Assembly (NCBI RefSeq): GCF_900141835.1
Contig: NZ_FQZD01000028.1
Span: 1 to 47,451 of the forward strand
Reading direction: 5' to 3'
Length of the DNA stretch: 47,451 bases
Source of the DNA: Propionispora hippei DSM 15287
Lineage (GTDB): Bacteria > Bacillota > Negativicutes > Propionisporales > Propionisporaceae
How positions within the stretch are numbered: the first letter of the stretch is position 1; the number at the start of each line of letters is the position of its first letter. The translations under genes were made by a program, and so were the position numbers. A model generated the notes under the pieces. That model was not told the DNA's origin and made no database searches. It saw nothing but the letters and a program-made list of their open reading frames with translations. Of the stretch, positions 1 to 7,918 are shown piece by piece.

Positions 1-215
1 CGTTGATGATATTTGATAAACATGCGAATTTAAAATATAAGTATGGAAACAGGCATTTTTGGTGCAAAGGATATTTTGTGGATACGGTGGGACGAAACAA
101 AGAGGCAATAGCAAAATATATCCGAGAGCAGTTACAAGAAGATATAATTGTCGACCAGCTAAGTTTGAAGGAATTGACAGACCCGTTTACGGGTGAGCCC
201 GTGAAAAAGTCATAA
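1..215 (+). CDS. tnpA: IS200/IS605-family transposase TnpA, 3' part only
   Basis: This is the C-terminal ~70 residues of a Y1 (HUH-type) single-strand transposase; the 5' part lies outside the window. The residues around KYKYGNRHFWCKGYFVDTVG, followed by a helix containing YIREQ, are typical of the IS200 TnpA C-terminus. The Tyr of YIREQ is the likely catalytic residue, which is family knowledge and was not tested here. The end (DPFTGEPVKKS) is also usual for the family. The HUH pair lies upstream and cannot be seen, so intactness is unknown. No tnpB is visible downstream, so the element appears to be the tnpA-only type on this side. Confidence 0.85.
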   Translation, partial: LMIFDKHANLKYKYGNRHFWCKGYFVDTVGRNKEAIAKYIREQLQEDIIVDQLSLKELTDPFTGEPVKKS

Positions 216-350
216 AAAGAGCCCCTTTAGGGGCTGACTGAAAAGGTTATGCGGTTGGCAGACTTTTTCAGTGAGTCTTGAGACTCAGCTAGTACCTTGC
301 CCTTATAGGGCGTAATCAAGCCACCCGTTTTACGGGTGGTCCTGACTTAG
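216..350 (+). mobile_element. Right end of the IS200-type element with subterminal hairpins
   Basis: The stretch after the tnpA stop holds several small hairpins: AGCCCC/GGGGCT at 220-235, TGAGTC/GACTCA around 271-286, and a perfect CCACCCG-TTTTA-CGGGTGG at 321-339. Imperfect subterminal palindromes at the ends are how IS200/IS605 transposases recognise their DNA. The exact right cleavage point cannot be fixed from one end; it probably lies within about 340-350. The element ends only a few bases from the yyaC stop codon. Confidence 0.6.
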
Positions 351-356
351 CTGTTC

Positions 357-944
357 TCATATTCGGGCGGTATTTCCGGCGCCCCGAAGCCCGAAGGAAA
401 TGCCATAGGCAATGGTATCGGCCATTTTCATCACCAGACTGAGCCGTGTGCTTTGCAGTACCAAATGCTCCATGAAGCCGCCTACATTAACGATGCCGGT
501 AATATAGGCATGGCCGACCGGCGGGAGGTCCTTCTTTACGGCGGCGCCTGGTTTAACCGAGCCCTTGCCTAAGGATACATAGCCTACATTCTCGCTTTTG
601 CCCAGGCAGGCATCTACGGCAATAATATAGGGGTCGACAAAGCTTGTGGTGATCTGCTGAATGACGTCTTGCAGATTGGTGGCATGAACCGGTTGATCCA
701 AGGTACCGAAAATATGGGGATGCAAATTGAGGGAACGCAGCTTGGTGCCTGTTAAGGGACCGAGCGAGTCACCGGTGGAACGGTCGGTGCCAATGCAAAG
801 GACGATGACATTTTGGTGAGTTTCCTGGCTTTCCTGCAGCAGGTTGCGGATATTCATCGCAATCGTGTAGGTAGCGGTAGGGTCCTGGACATTGCACTTG
901 CATTCAGTGGAAGGTTGCGGCAGTCGAAAAACTTTATTTAGCAT
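357..944 (-). CDS. yyaC: YyaC-type spore protein (DUF1256)
   Basis: A 195-residue protein of the YyaC/DUF1256 family, found in endospore formers and related in fold to germination-protease/hydrogenase-maturation peptidases. Diagnostic stretches are GTDRSTGDSLGPLTG, IAVDACLG, and the C-terminal PPVGHAYITGIVNVGGFME followed by LQSTRLSLVMKMA. Length fits the family. The ATG at 944 has GAGGAG about seven bases upstream on the minus strand. In Bacillus the gene also lies close to ychF-rpsF-ssb-rpsR, which are about 19 kb away here. The IS200 end stops just beyond its stop codon, so the frame is intact. Role is inferred as sporulation-associated; substrate unknown. Confidence 0.85.
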   Translation of the reverse strand: MLNKVFRLPQPSTECKCNVQDPTATYTIAMNIRNLLQESQETHQNVIVLCIGTDRSTGDSLGPLTGTKLRSLNLHPHIFGTLDQPVHATNLQDVIQQITTSFVDPYIIAVDACLGKSENVGYVSLGKGSVKPGAAVKKDLPPVGHAYITGIVNVGGFMEHLVLQSTRLSLVMKMADTIAYGISFGLRGAGNTARI

Positions 945-1286
945 AGGCGCTCCTCATTAGGTAATTTGCTATCAGTATATGTATGGTATTTATTTCTTAT
1001 ACAGGAGAAAGGCAATTTATACTAAATTTTATATACATACAGTCTGAAGCAGGAACGTCGTATGTTTAAATTAAACTGTATACCGAAAAACAATTCAATA
1101 CATTGTTAAACTTATTCATACAAAAGTTCATCCGGAAAGTACAGGAATACTATGAAACATGGATATGTGTAAAAGGTGCGGGGAGTGGCAAGGGATGAAT
1201 AAATATTCATATATCAGAAGGATAATAACTCTGCTAAGCCTGGAAATATAGGATTTATCAGAATAAACTTTATTTTAATATGCATA
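945..1286. other. AT-rich intergenic region between divergent genes
   Basis: No coding signal is seen. The region must carry the yyaC promoter on the minus strand, but no convincing sporulation-sigma match could be fixed. A perfect inverted repeat ATGAAT-AAAT-ATTCAT sits at 1195-1210, about 77 bases upstream of the -35 box of the glutamate synthase promoter; it could be an operator, with low confidence. Confidence 0.4.
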
Positions 1287-1315
1287 TTGACAGCATAACA
1301 TTTCGTTTTTATAAT
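1287..1315 (+). promoter_or_regulatory. Sigma-A promoter of the glutamate synthase operon
   Basis: TTGACA at 1287-1292 and TATAAT at 1310-1315 are both perfect consensus hexamers with a 17-base spacer. Transcription would start near 1322, giving a leader of about 240 bases that contains the ykkC-type RNA. Confidence 0.85.
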
Positions 1316-1361
1316 AAGGATAGCATTATATAGTACTGTGCTGATAATAGACACAGTTTTA

Positions 1362-1495
1362 AGGAGTGTGCCTAGGGTTCCGCGTCTTGGCGGTCTGGAC
1401 CGAGCGGCACAGGTGCAGCGTGGCACCTTGCATAAGGTTAGCGCTGTGCTACACCGTTGGTATAAAAAACCCGGCGGAAGGTCCTGGAAAACAAG
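1362..1495 (+). ncRNA. ykkC-type riboswitch, probably the ppGpp (2a) subtype
   Basis: The leader contains the conserved ykkC-family blocks in order: CCTAGGGTTCCG at 1371-1382, a GGTCTGGACCGAG block at 1392-1404, and ACACCG with TATAAAAAACCCGG at about 1450-1473. ykkC subtypes sense guanidine, ppGpp, PRPP or nucleoside diphosphates. The ppGpp subtype is the one known to control glutamate synthase and branched-chain amino acid genes, so the downstream gene suggests ppGpp; this is inference from context. A T-rich stretch at 1518-1527 after a short GGAA/TTCC hairpin may be the expression platform. Confidence 0.75.
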
Positions 1496-1564
1496 TTCCG
1501 GTACTTTTCGCAGGGGTTTATTTTTTTATGCTTTATTTTTATTTATGGGAGAGGTGGAATACCT

Positions 1565-2671
1565 ATGTGCCGAATTGGTGCTATTAAGAGCAAAGTGCCG
1601 TTTCATCCTTCTGATGCATTGTATTTAATGCTGCCTCAACAGGAAGGACATGATAATTCCGGGTTTGCCATGGTGATGCAGGATCTGGACGGAATGTTTG
1701 CCAAGTACAAGGATAAGCCCTTATTATCGCTGGCCTGTACGCAAAAGGGAGCCAAGCTGGTGGAGGACTATATGGAAGCGCACGATTTCCAGCCTGTATA
1801 TGAATGGATTCCGCGGGGCAACCGTCAGCCGGGACTGGATATTAAGGCCATGCCGTATTATATCTTCCGGGCTTATGATTATCCGGAACATTTCAGCGGC
1901 GCCAGCCAGAAGGAAAAGGAAGAGCTGCTCTTAGACGTGCGGCTGGCTTTACGCGCTATTTTAGAAAAAGACAATCAGGGCTATGCCTACTCTTTCTGGC
2001 CTGATGTATTGACCTTGAAAGAAATCGGCGATCCCCGCGATATTGCCACCTATTTCAAGCTATGGGACAAGAATGACAGCCTGCTGGCTAAGAACATTGT
2101 GGTGCAATGCAGGCAGAACACCAACTATGATATTGTCCGCTACGCGGCGCATCCGTTCTTTCTGCAGGGTTATACCCTGTGTGCCAATGGTGAGAATACC
2201 TTTTATACCAAGAACAAGGAATACCAGAAATCACTGCACCGGGGCTATATCGGTTTTGAATCGGACTCGCAAAACTTCTTATATACGCTGCATTATGTGT
2301 TGCATGAACTGAAGTGGCCTATTAAGTACTATAAACATGTCATTACACCGCTGCCCTTTGACGAAATCGAACAGCGTCCCGATAAGGCCGAGCTTACGGC
2401 CATCAGGCAATCTTTGGGGCATTTGGAGATAAACGGACCGAATACGATTATTGCCCTGCTGCCAGACGGGAATATGATGACCTGCTGTGATTCCAAAAAA
2501 TTGCGGCCTGTTGTTGTCGGCGGTGATGATACGACGATGGCGATTGCCTCGGAAGTCTGCGGTTTGAACGTTATTCTGCCCAACCGCAATAAAGAGGCCG
2601 ATATTTACCCGAATGAACGCGAAGTCGTTGTCATTACGGAAGACTTGGAGGTGCAGCGATGGAAACAGTAA
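1565..2671 (+). CDS. Glutamate synthase, glutamine amidotransferase domain protein
   Basis: A free-standing class-II glutamine amidotransferase corresponding to the N-terminal domain of glutamate synthase GltB. It would hydrolyse glutamine and pass ammonia to the synthase domain encoded next. The protein starts MCRIGAI, so Cys2 becomes the N-terminal nucleophile after Met removal; EGHDNSGFAMV matches the class-II pocket. At 368 residues it is the size of the isolated domain, whereas most bacteria carry it fused in a ~1500-residue protein. The ATG at 1565 follows GAGAGGTGG. It overlaps the next gene by 13 bases, so translation is probably coupled. The upstream ykkC-type RNA likely regulates the operon. 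Confidence 0.88.
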   Translation: MCRIGAIKSKVPFHPSDALYLMLPQQEGHDNSGFAMVMQDLDGMFAKYKDKPLLSLACTQKGAKLVEDYMEAHDFQPVYEWIPRGNRQPGLDIKAMPYYIFRAYDYPEHFSGASQKEKEELLLDVRLALRAILEKDNQGYAYSFWPDVLTLKEIGDPRDIATYFKLWDKNDSLLAKNIVVQCRQNTNYDIVRYAAHPFFLQGYTLCANGENTFYTKNKEYQKSLHRGYIGFESDSQNFLYTLHYVLHELKWPIKYYKHVITPLPFDEIEQRPDKAELTAIRQSLGHLEINGPNTIIALLPDGNMMTCCDSKKLRPVVVGGDDTTMAIASEVCGLNVILPNRNKEADIYPNEREVVVITEDLEVQRWKQ

Positions 2672-4293
2672 GAACCCAGGACGTGACTGTCAATGATTTG
2701 CCCTGGAAAATCGAATACTCCACCGAACGGTGTACCATGTGCGGCAGTTGCGTGGCTGCCTGCACATTTAATGCGATTGAGGCTACAGTCGAACGCCGCT
2801 CGATGACCGTTTCCACGGCGCGGCAGCCGGAGCCGACCCAGCGTCACGCCGCCATTCCGGTGATTAAACAGAAAAACAGTGTAGCCCAGGCTTGCGTGGG
2901 TTGCGGCATGTGCGAAAAAGTCTGTCCCAACCGGGCGATCCGGCCGGTGCGCAATGTGGACAGCCGTTTCAACCTGCTGGCCCGCAGCGGCGGCAACTCC
3001 ATTAAACGGGGCGGGCGGACTAATTTGAACGCCGACCGTACGTTAGATAAAATCGTAATCGGCCGTATTTCTCAAATGACCGACCCGTCGCTGGATTCGG
3101 AACGTCATACCTTCGATATTCTGGCTCCCTTCGGCCGTGTTCTGCCGGCCAGCCAACTGCCCTTTTCGGTAAACAACGGTGAGTTGTCTTTTGCCGGTAA
3201 AACACCGCCGGTCAACTGGATATTTCCGGTTATCCTGAGCGATATGTCCATCGGGGCGCTGTCTACCCGTGCCTGGGAAGCGGTGTGCATGGCGACGGCT
3301 TATCTGAACGAAAAGCATCACCTGCCTGTGCGGATGTGTTCCGGCGAGGGCGGTATGCCTGTCAAGCTAATGGAATCGGAATATTTGAAATATGTGATTT
3401 TACAAATCGCGTCCGGCCACTTTGGCTGGAACCGTATTATCAAGGCTATGCCTAAAATGAAAGTCGACCCGGCCGGTATACTGATCAAGATCGGCCAGGG
3501 GGCAAAACCGGGCGACGGAGGCCTCTTACCGGCTGCCAAGGTGGCGGAACACATTCAGGCGATCCGCGGCGTGCCCAAGGCCGACCTGCTATCGCCGCCT
3601 AACCATCAGGGCCTGTATTCCATCGAGGAGTCGGTGCAGAAGATGTTTATGTCGATGAATGCAGCCTTCAAATTCCGGGTGCCCGTGGCGATCAAGTGCG
3701 CTGCTTCGGCTACTTCGGTTTCGGTATATAACAATCTGCTCCGTGATCCGTACCGCATTTGCGGCGGGTTCTTCCTGGACGGCATTCAGGGCGGCACCGG
3801 CGCGGCCAACGAGGTGTCGCTGGACCACACGGGCCATCATATTGTATCCAAGCTGCGTGACTGCTATTTGGCAGCCGTCAATCAGGGCCGGCAGGGGCAG
3901 ATTCCGTTGTGGGCCGGTGGCGGCATCGGTCTGACCGGCAATGCGGCGGCCGATGCTTTCAAGATGATCTGTTTGGGCGCCAACGGTGTATTTATGGGCA
4001 AAGTCCTAATCCAGTTGTGCGGCTGTATCGGCAATGAACAGGGCCGCTGCAACTCCTGCAGCACCGGTAAATGCCCGACCGGCATTTGTACGCAGGACCC
4101 GCGTCTGGTTAAGCGCCTGGATATTGATAAGGCGGCGCAGAATATCGTAGACTACATGCTGGCACTTGACAGCGAAATGAAAAAAATGATGGCGCCTATC
4201 GGCAACAGTTCATTACCGGTGGGACGTTCGGATGCTTTGGTGAGCAAAGATGATGCGGTAGCCGAAAAACTGGGCATCCAGTACGTATGCTAG
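2659..4293 (+). CDS. Glutamate synthase, ferredoxin-FMN synthase domain protein
   Basis: The 544-residue central (synthase) part of glutamate synthase, an FMN-dependent TIM barrel forming glutamate from 2-oxoglutarate and ammonia. Two 4Fe-4S motifs lead the protein (Cys25/28/31/35, then ACVGCGMCEKVCP near residue 78). The barrel follows, with SDMSIGALS, GEGGMPVK, IKIGQGAKPGDGG and DGIQGGTGAANEV. A C-terminal cysteine cluster (CGCIGNEQGRCNSC with KCPTGIC) matches the 3Fe-4S ligand region of GltB. The N-terminal ferredoxin resembles archaeal-type GltB. The ATG at 2659 follows GGAGGTG inside the previous gene; 13 bases separate it from the next gene. Confidence 0.9.
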   Translation: METVRTQDVTVNDLPWKIEYSTERCTMCGSCVAACTFNAIEATVERRSMTVSTARQPEPTQRHAAIPVIKQKNSVAQACVGCGMCEKVCPNRAIRPVRNVDSRFNLLARSGGNSIKRGGRTNLNADRTLDKIVIGRISQMTDPSLDSERHTFDILAPFGRVLPASQLPFSVNNGELSFAGKTPPVNWIFPVILSDMSIGALSTRAWEAVCMATAYLNEKHHLPVRMCSGEGGMPVKLMESEYLKYVILQIASGHFGWNRIIKAMPKMKVDPAGILIKIGQGAKPGDGGLLPAAKVAEHIQAIRGVPKADLLSPPNHQGLYSIEESVQKMFMSMNAAFKFRVPVAIKCAASATSVSVYNNLLRDPYRICGGFFLDGIQGGTGAANEVSLDHTGHHIVSKLRDCYLAAVNQGRQGQIPLWAGGGIGLTGNAAADAFKMICLGANGVFMGKVLIQLCGCIGNEQGRCNSCSTGKCPTGICTQDPRLVKRLDIDKAAQNIVDYMLALDSEMKKMMAPIGNSSLPVGRSDALVSKDDAVAEKLGIQYVC

Positions 4294-4306
4294 GAGGGGG
4301 AGCATT

Positions 4307-6616
4307 ATGTTTAAAATAAGCGCAATTAATGGGAATGACCGTATGTCTACCCAGGACCTCCTACAGGCCATTAACAATGCATTGGCTAACGGAGAAACGG
4401 AATTTCAGATAGAAGCGGCAGGCCAGCACGATATTGGCGGGCCCCTATGGCATCCGGAAGGCAAGACGCTGCGGTTTTATGTGACCAATCCGGGGCAGCG
4501 GGTAGGTTCGATGTGTTTGGAAGGAACTGAGATCATCGTCGAAGGTTCTGCCTCAGCCGACGTGGGCTGGCTCAACGCCGGCGGCAAGATTGTTGTTAAA
4601 GGCGACGGTGGTGACACCACGGCACACTGTGCGGCAGCCGGCAAGATCTACGTGGGCGGCCGGGCCGGAACCCGTTCCGGCTCGTTAATGAAGCATGACC
4701 CTTTGTATGCACCGCCGGAATTTTGGGTTTTGAAAAACTGCGGCAGCTTCTCCTTTGAATTTATGGGCGGCGGCATTGCCGTGGTTTGCGGCTATGACAG
4801 CGAAGAGTTCGCTTCGGTGCTGGGTGACCGTTCCTGTATGGGTATGGTTGGCGGTACGTTGTATTTCCGGGGTACGGCCCTGGGCATTTCCCAAAAGGAT
4901 GTAAAGGTACTGCCGCTGGAAGAAGAGGACATTGCTTATCTGAGCGGTAATATGCAGGACTTCCTAGGTTCTGTCGACCGGCCGGAGCTGGAAGCCGAGC
5001 TGAGTATTTGGGACCAGTGGAGCAAAGTAGTCCCCCTGACCTATGATGAGCGGCCGAAAAAGGCCGCCAGCGACACCTATTCCTTCCGTATGGACAAATG
5101 GGTGCCAGGCGGCATTTTCAGCGATGTATATAAAGATGATTTCAAGGTGGTCGGTTTGGTGACGACGTCAACCTACCGGCAGCGGGTCCCCGCCTGGGAG
5201 AATGGCCGCTATGCCGCGCCCTGCGAGTTCAACTGTCCGGCGTCCATCCCATCACAGCAGCGGTTTAACCTGCTGCGGGAAGGAAGGATTGAAGAGGCTT
5301 ACCGGTTGGTGCTGGAGTATACTCCCTTCCCCGGCTCGGTGTGCGGCGCGGTATGTCCCAATCTGTGTATGGATGAATGTACCCGCCGGAATATTGATAT
5401 TTCGGCGCAAATCGGTCGGTTGGGAACTTACTCGGTCATGTCCGACCTAGATAAAACGGCGGAAGAGACCGGCAAAACCATCGGCATTATCGGCGGCGGT
5501 GCCGCCGGTTTGACGGCAGCCTGGCAGCTTAGCCGCCTGGGACATAAAGTGACCGTCTTTGAAGCTGATTCCCATATGGGCGGTAAGATGGAGCAGGTTA
5601 TTCCCCGGGGCCGTCTGCCCCATGAAACGCTGACCAGGGAATTAAAACGGATTGAAGATATGGGCGTAACCTTTATCACCGATACCAAGGTGGATAAGGT
5701 GAAATTTGCTGAAATCAGAGCAAATTATGATGCCGTAGTCGTAGCTACCGGCGGTCATATCGGTAAAGTCGTTCCCTGGCCCGGCCATGAGCGGATTATC
5801 AAGGGGATTGAATTTCTGAAAACCATTAATAAGGGAAAACATTATAAAGTCGGTAAACGTGTTATAGTTATCGGCTGCGGCAATTCCGGCATGGACGCGG
5901 CTGTCGGCGCCTACCAGATGGGAGCCGAGCAGGTCACCTGTATCGACGTGCAGCGGCCGGCCGCCGATGAGAAGGAAATCGCCCATGTAGAAGAAATGGG
6001 CGGCGTGCTCCTGTGGCCGGTATACACCAAGGAAATCACGGCGGAAGGGATTATCACCCAGGCCGGCGAACTGATCAAGGCCGATACGGTCATCATCAAT
6101 ATTGGTGATGCGCCTGAGCTGGATTTTCTGCCGGAAGGCATCGCTCTTGAACGGGGATGTCTGAAAGTGGGTCTTGACTACAAAATCGCTGAAGGCGTAT
6201 TTACCGCCGGTGATACCGTGAAGCCCGGACGTCTGGTTGATGCCATCGGCGCGGCAAACCAGGCTGTGCAGGCAGTGCATTCCTATCTGACGCAAACTGA
6301 ATTTAAGCCGCTGGAGAAAAAGGAAAAAGTACCTGCCGCTAAACTGAGCACAGCTTACTTTGAAAAGTGCCATTCCTGCGATTTGCCGGAAGCCAACGAG
6401 GACCATAACCGTTGTATTAGCTGCGGTACCTGCCGCGACTGTCATATGTGCGAAAAATCCTGTCCCGAGCGGGCTATCAAACGGGTGACGCTTTCCGACG
6501 GAGGTTTCGAATATGTTTCCGATTCGAAAAAGTGCATCGGCTGCGGTATTTGCGCCGGCATCTGTCCCTGCGGTATTTGGAGCATGTACGAAAATAATGA
6601 ACCGATTATTCTTTGA
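4307..6616 (+). CDS. Fused GXGXG (GltB C-terminal) and GltD-type oxidoreductase with C-terminal ferredoxin
   Basis: A 769-residue fusion. Residues ~20-250 form the GXGXG beta-helix normally at the C-terminus of GltB, with repeats such as GSASADVGWLNAGG and GGRAGTRSGSL. Residues ~300-385 are the cysteine-containing N-terminal domain of GltD (EFNCPAS, VCGAVCPNLCMDEC). An FAD site IGIIGGGAAGLTAAW lies near residue 391, and an NAD(P) Rossmann motif VIGCGNSGMDAA near 520. The C-terminal ~80 residues carry clustered cysteines (CISCGTC, CHMCEKSCP, CIGCGICAGICPCG). It would feed electrons from NAD(P)H or ferredoxin to the synthase. The start follows TAGGAGGGGGAGC, and a terminator ends the operon. 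Confidence 0.88.
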   Translation: MFKISAINGNDRMSTQDLLQAINNALANGETEFQIEAAGQHDIGGPLWHPEGKTLRFYVTNPGQRVGSMCLEGTEIIVEGSASADVGWLNAGGKIVVKGDGGDTTAHCAAAGKIYVGGRAGTRSGSLMKHDPLYAPPEFWVLKNCGSFSFEFMGGGIAVVCGYDSEEFASVLGDRSCMGMVGGTLYFRGTALGISQKDVKVLPLEEEDIAYLSGNMQDFLGSVDRPELEAELSIWDQWSKVVPLTYDERPKKAASDTYSFRMDKWVPGGIFSDVYKDDFKVVGLVTTSTYRQRVPAWENGRYAAPCEFNCPASIPSQQRFNLLREGRIEEAYRLVLEYTPFPGSVCGAVCPNLCMDECTRRNIDISAQIGRLGTYSVMSDLDKTAEETGKTIGIIGGGAAGLTAAWQLSRLGHKVTVFEADSHMGGKMEQVIPRGRLPHETLTRELKRIEDMGVTFITDTKVDKVKFAEIRANYDAVVVATGGHIGKVVPWPGHERIIKGIEFLKTINKGKHYKVGKRVIVIGCGNSGMDAAVGAYQMGAEQVTCIDVQRPAADEKEIAHVEEMGGVLLWPVYTKEITAEGIITQAGELIKADTVIINIGDAPELDFLPEGIALERGCLKVGLDYKIAEGVFTAGDTVKPGRLVDAIGAANQAVQAVHSYLTQTEFKPLEKKEKVPAAKLSTAYFEKCHSCDLPEANEDHNRCISCGTCRDCHMCEKSCPERAIKRVTLSDGGFEYVSDSKKCIGCGICAGICPCGIWSMYENNEPIIL

Positions 6617-6629
6617 TAGTGATTCACTA

Positions 6630-6663
6630 AAACCGGTCTCAGCTTGCTGAGCCCGGTTTTTTT
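6630..6663 (+). terminator. Intrinsic terminator of the glutamate synthase operon
   Basis: AAACCGG-CTCAGC pairs with GCTGAG-CCGGTTT around a TT loop, with one mismatched pair, followed by a T run. It ends just before the separate RBS region of the nitrilase gene. Confidence 0.85.
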
Positions 6664-6725
6664 CGTTAAAAAAGGTTTACAAGACATGTAAAATAAAGGA
6701 AGATAGAGAAAAGGGAGGGACAGTC

Positions 6726-7541
6726 ATGCCTATCGTTAGCCTGGGCATCTGCCAGATGCCGGTTGTGGAAGAAAAGAAGGAAAACCTGAAAACAGCGGCA
6801 GCCTACGTGGCGGCGGCCGCTGTTCGGGGCTGCCGGATTGTAATACTGCCGGAAATGTTCAACTGCCCCTATCAGACCGAACTATTTGCCGCCTATGCCG
6901 AAAGCTATCCCGATGGTGAAACGCTTCAATTGTTGGGAGAACTGGCGGCCCGGCACCGCGTTGTGCTGGTGGGCGGCTCGATTCCTGAACGGGACAGCGC
7001 GGGAAGGATTTATAACACCTGTTTTGTTTTTGGCCGGGAGGGTAATTTGCTGGCCAAGTACCGGAAAATCCATTTATTTGACGTAGCGATTGCTCAGGGG
7101 GCACAGTTTCAGGAATCGGCGGTCATCACTGCCGGAAGTGCCGGAACAGTCCTGACGGTTGACGGGCTATGCCTGGGGGTGGCTATTTGCTATGATATCC
7201 GGTTCCCGGAGCTGGCCCGTGCCATGGTGCTGCAGGGAGCGGATATTCTGATTTATCCCGCCGCCTTTAGCCCGGTTACCGGGCCGGTCCACTGGGAACT
7301 GCTGCTCCGGGCACGGGCCGTGGACAATCAAGTGTTTACGGTAGGAGTATCGCCAGGGGCCACACCGGGTGCCGTCTATCAACCTTACGGCCACTCCCTG
7401 GCGGTGGACCCTTGGGGAGACTTGCTTGGTCAATGCGGCAGCCAGGAAGAACTGCTTTGTGTTGCGGTTGATCTGACCAGGCTGCAGAAGGTACGGCAGG
7501 AGCTGCCGCTTTTGCAGCACCGGCGGCCCGATTTGTATTGA
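6726..7541 (+). CDS. Carbon-nitrogen hydrolase (nitrilase superfamily), omega-amidase-like
   Basis: A 271-residue cytosolic nitrilase-superfamily amidase with the full catalytic set visible: Glu43 (ILPEMF), Lys114 (KYRKIHLFD) and Cys155 (GVAICYDIRFPELAR). Length and the HLFD/CYDIRFPE signatures fit the Nit2/omega-amidase branch, which hydrolyses 2-oxoglutaramate or related amides. Exact substrate cannot be read from sequence. It begins at ATG 6726 after AAAGGGAGGGA and lies 62 bases past the terminator of the glutamate synthase operon, so it may have its own weak promoter or depend on read-through. The neighbour supports a role in glutamine/glutamate nitrogen handling. Confidence 0.85.
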   Translation: MPIVSLGICQMPVVEEKKENLKTAAAYVAAAAVRGCRIVILPEMFNCPYQTELFAAYAESYPDGETLQLLGELAARHRVVLVGGSIPERDSAGRIYNTCFVFGREGNLLAKYRKIHLFDVAIAQGAQFQESAVITAGSAGTVLTVDGLCLGVAICYDIRFPELARAMVLQGADILIYPAAFSPVTGPVHWELLLRARAVDNQVFTVGVSPGATPGAVYQPYGHSLAVDPWGDLLGQCGSQEELLCVAVDLTRLQKVRQELPLLQHRRPDLY

Positions 7542-7640
7542 GCTGCTTTCAATGGCAGTAGCGATAATCAGAAAAGGTTAAATATAAGATGGGTGTATTT
7601 TGAGAAAAGACAAATGTGTATAAATGAAACAAAAAATTGA

Positions 7641-7670
7641 TTGACAGTCGCCTGATGAGGCGAATATAAT
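7641..7670 (+). promoter_or_regulatory. Sigma-A promoter of livK copy 1 with a palindromic spacer
   Basis: TTGACA at 7641-7646 and TATAAT at 7665-7670 with an 18-base spacer. The spacer itself contains the inverted repeat TCGCC-TGATGA-GGCGA, which could be an operator between the two boxes. Confidence 0.8.
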
Positions 7671-7918
7671 AATTTTCATAAACAAAGGTTTGTTTAGAGA
7701 GTACTCATTCCGGAAGAACAGCGGTAAATGTGTAAACATTGCGGTTGTTCGATACATAGTGGATTGGATTGCAGTCGTTTGTTATGTGCCGGAGGGGAGA
7801 GACCGGCGGCGGCTCCATTACTGATGTGTGAATCCCGGTTCGGAGCGGGCCGGGATGGAGTGAAACCGGGGAATGAGTCAGGCAGCGGGTTAGCCAATTT
7901 TTGGGGGGAGATGAAAAG
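7671..7918 (+). other. Structured leader of livK copy 1
   Basis: About 240 bases of transcript precede the start codon. It is GC-rich with nested complementary segments, such as ATCCCGG/CCGGGAT and CTCC/GGAG around 7813-7860. No T-box, SAM, ykkC or other riboswitch core was recognised, and no convincing leader peptide was seen. Confidence 0.4.

Noticed and set aside
945-1060. Possible sigma-G promoter for yyaC (CATACATATAC region on the minus strand)
   Set aside because: Spacing and -10 match are poor in every register tried; no confident call possible.
1338-1628. Plus-strand frames overlapping the ykkC-type leader
   Set aside because: They run through conserved riboswitch blocks and have no RBS; the RNA explains the sequence better.
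5642-6445. Long minus-strand open frame (267 codons) opposite the glutamate synthase third gene
   Set aside because: Shadow of a GC-rich real gene on the plus strand; no family features and no RBS.
7647-7664. CTGATGA...GAA resembling a hammerhead ribozyme core
   Set aside because: It lies between the -35 and -10 boxes and is not transcribed from that promoter; the palindrome is only five base pairs.
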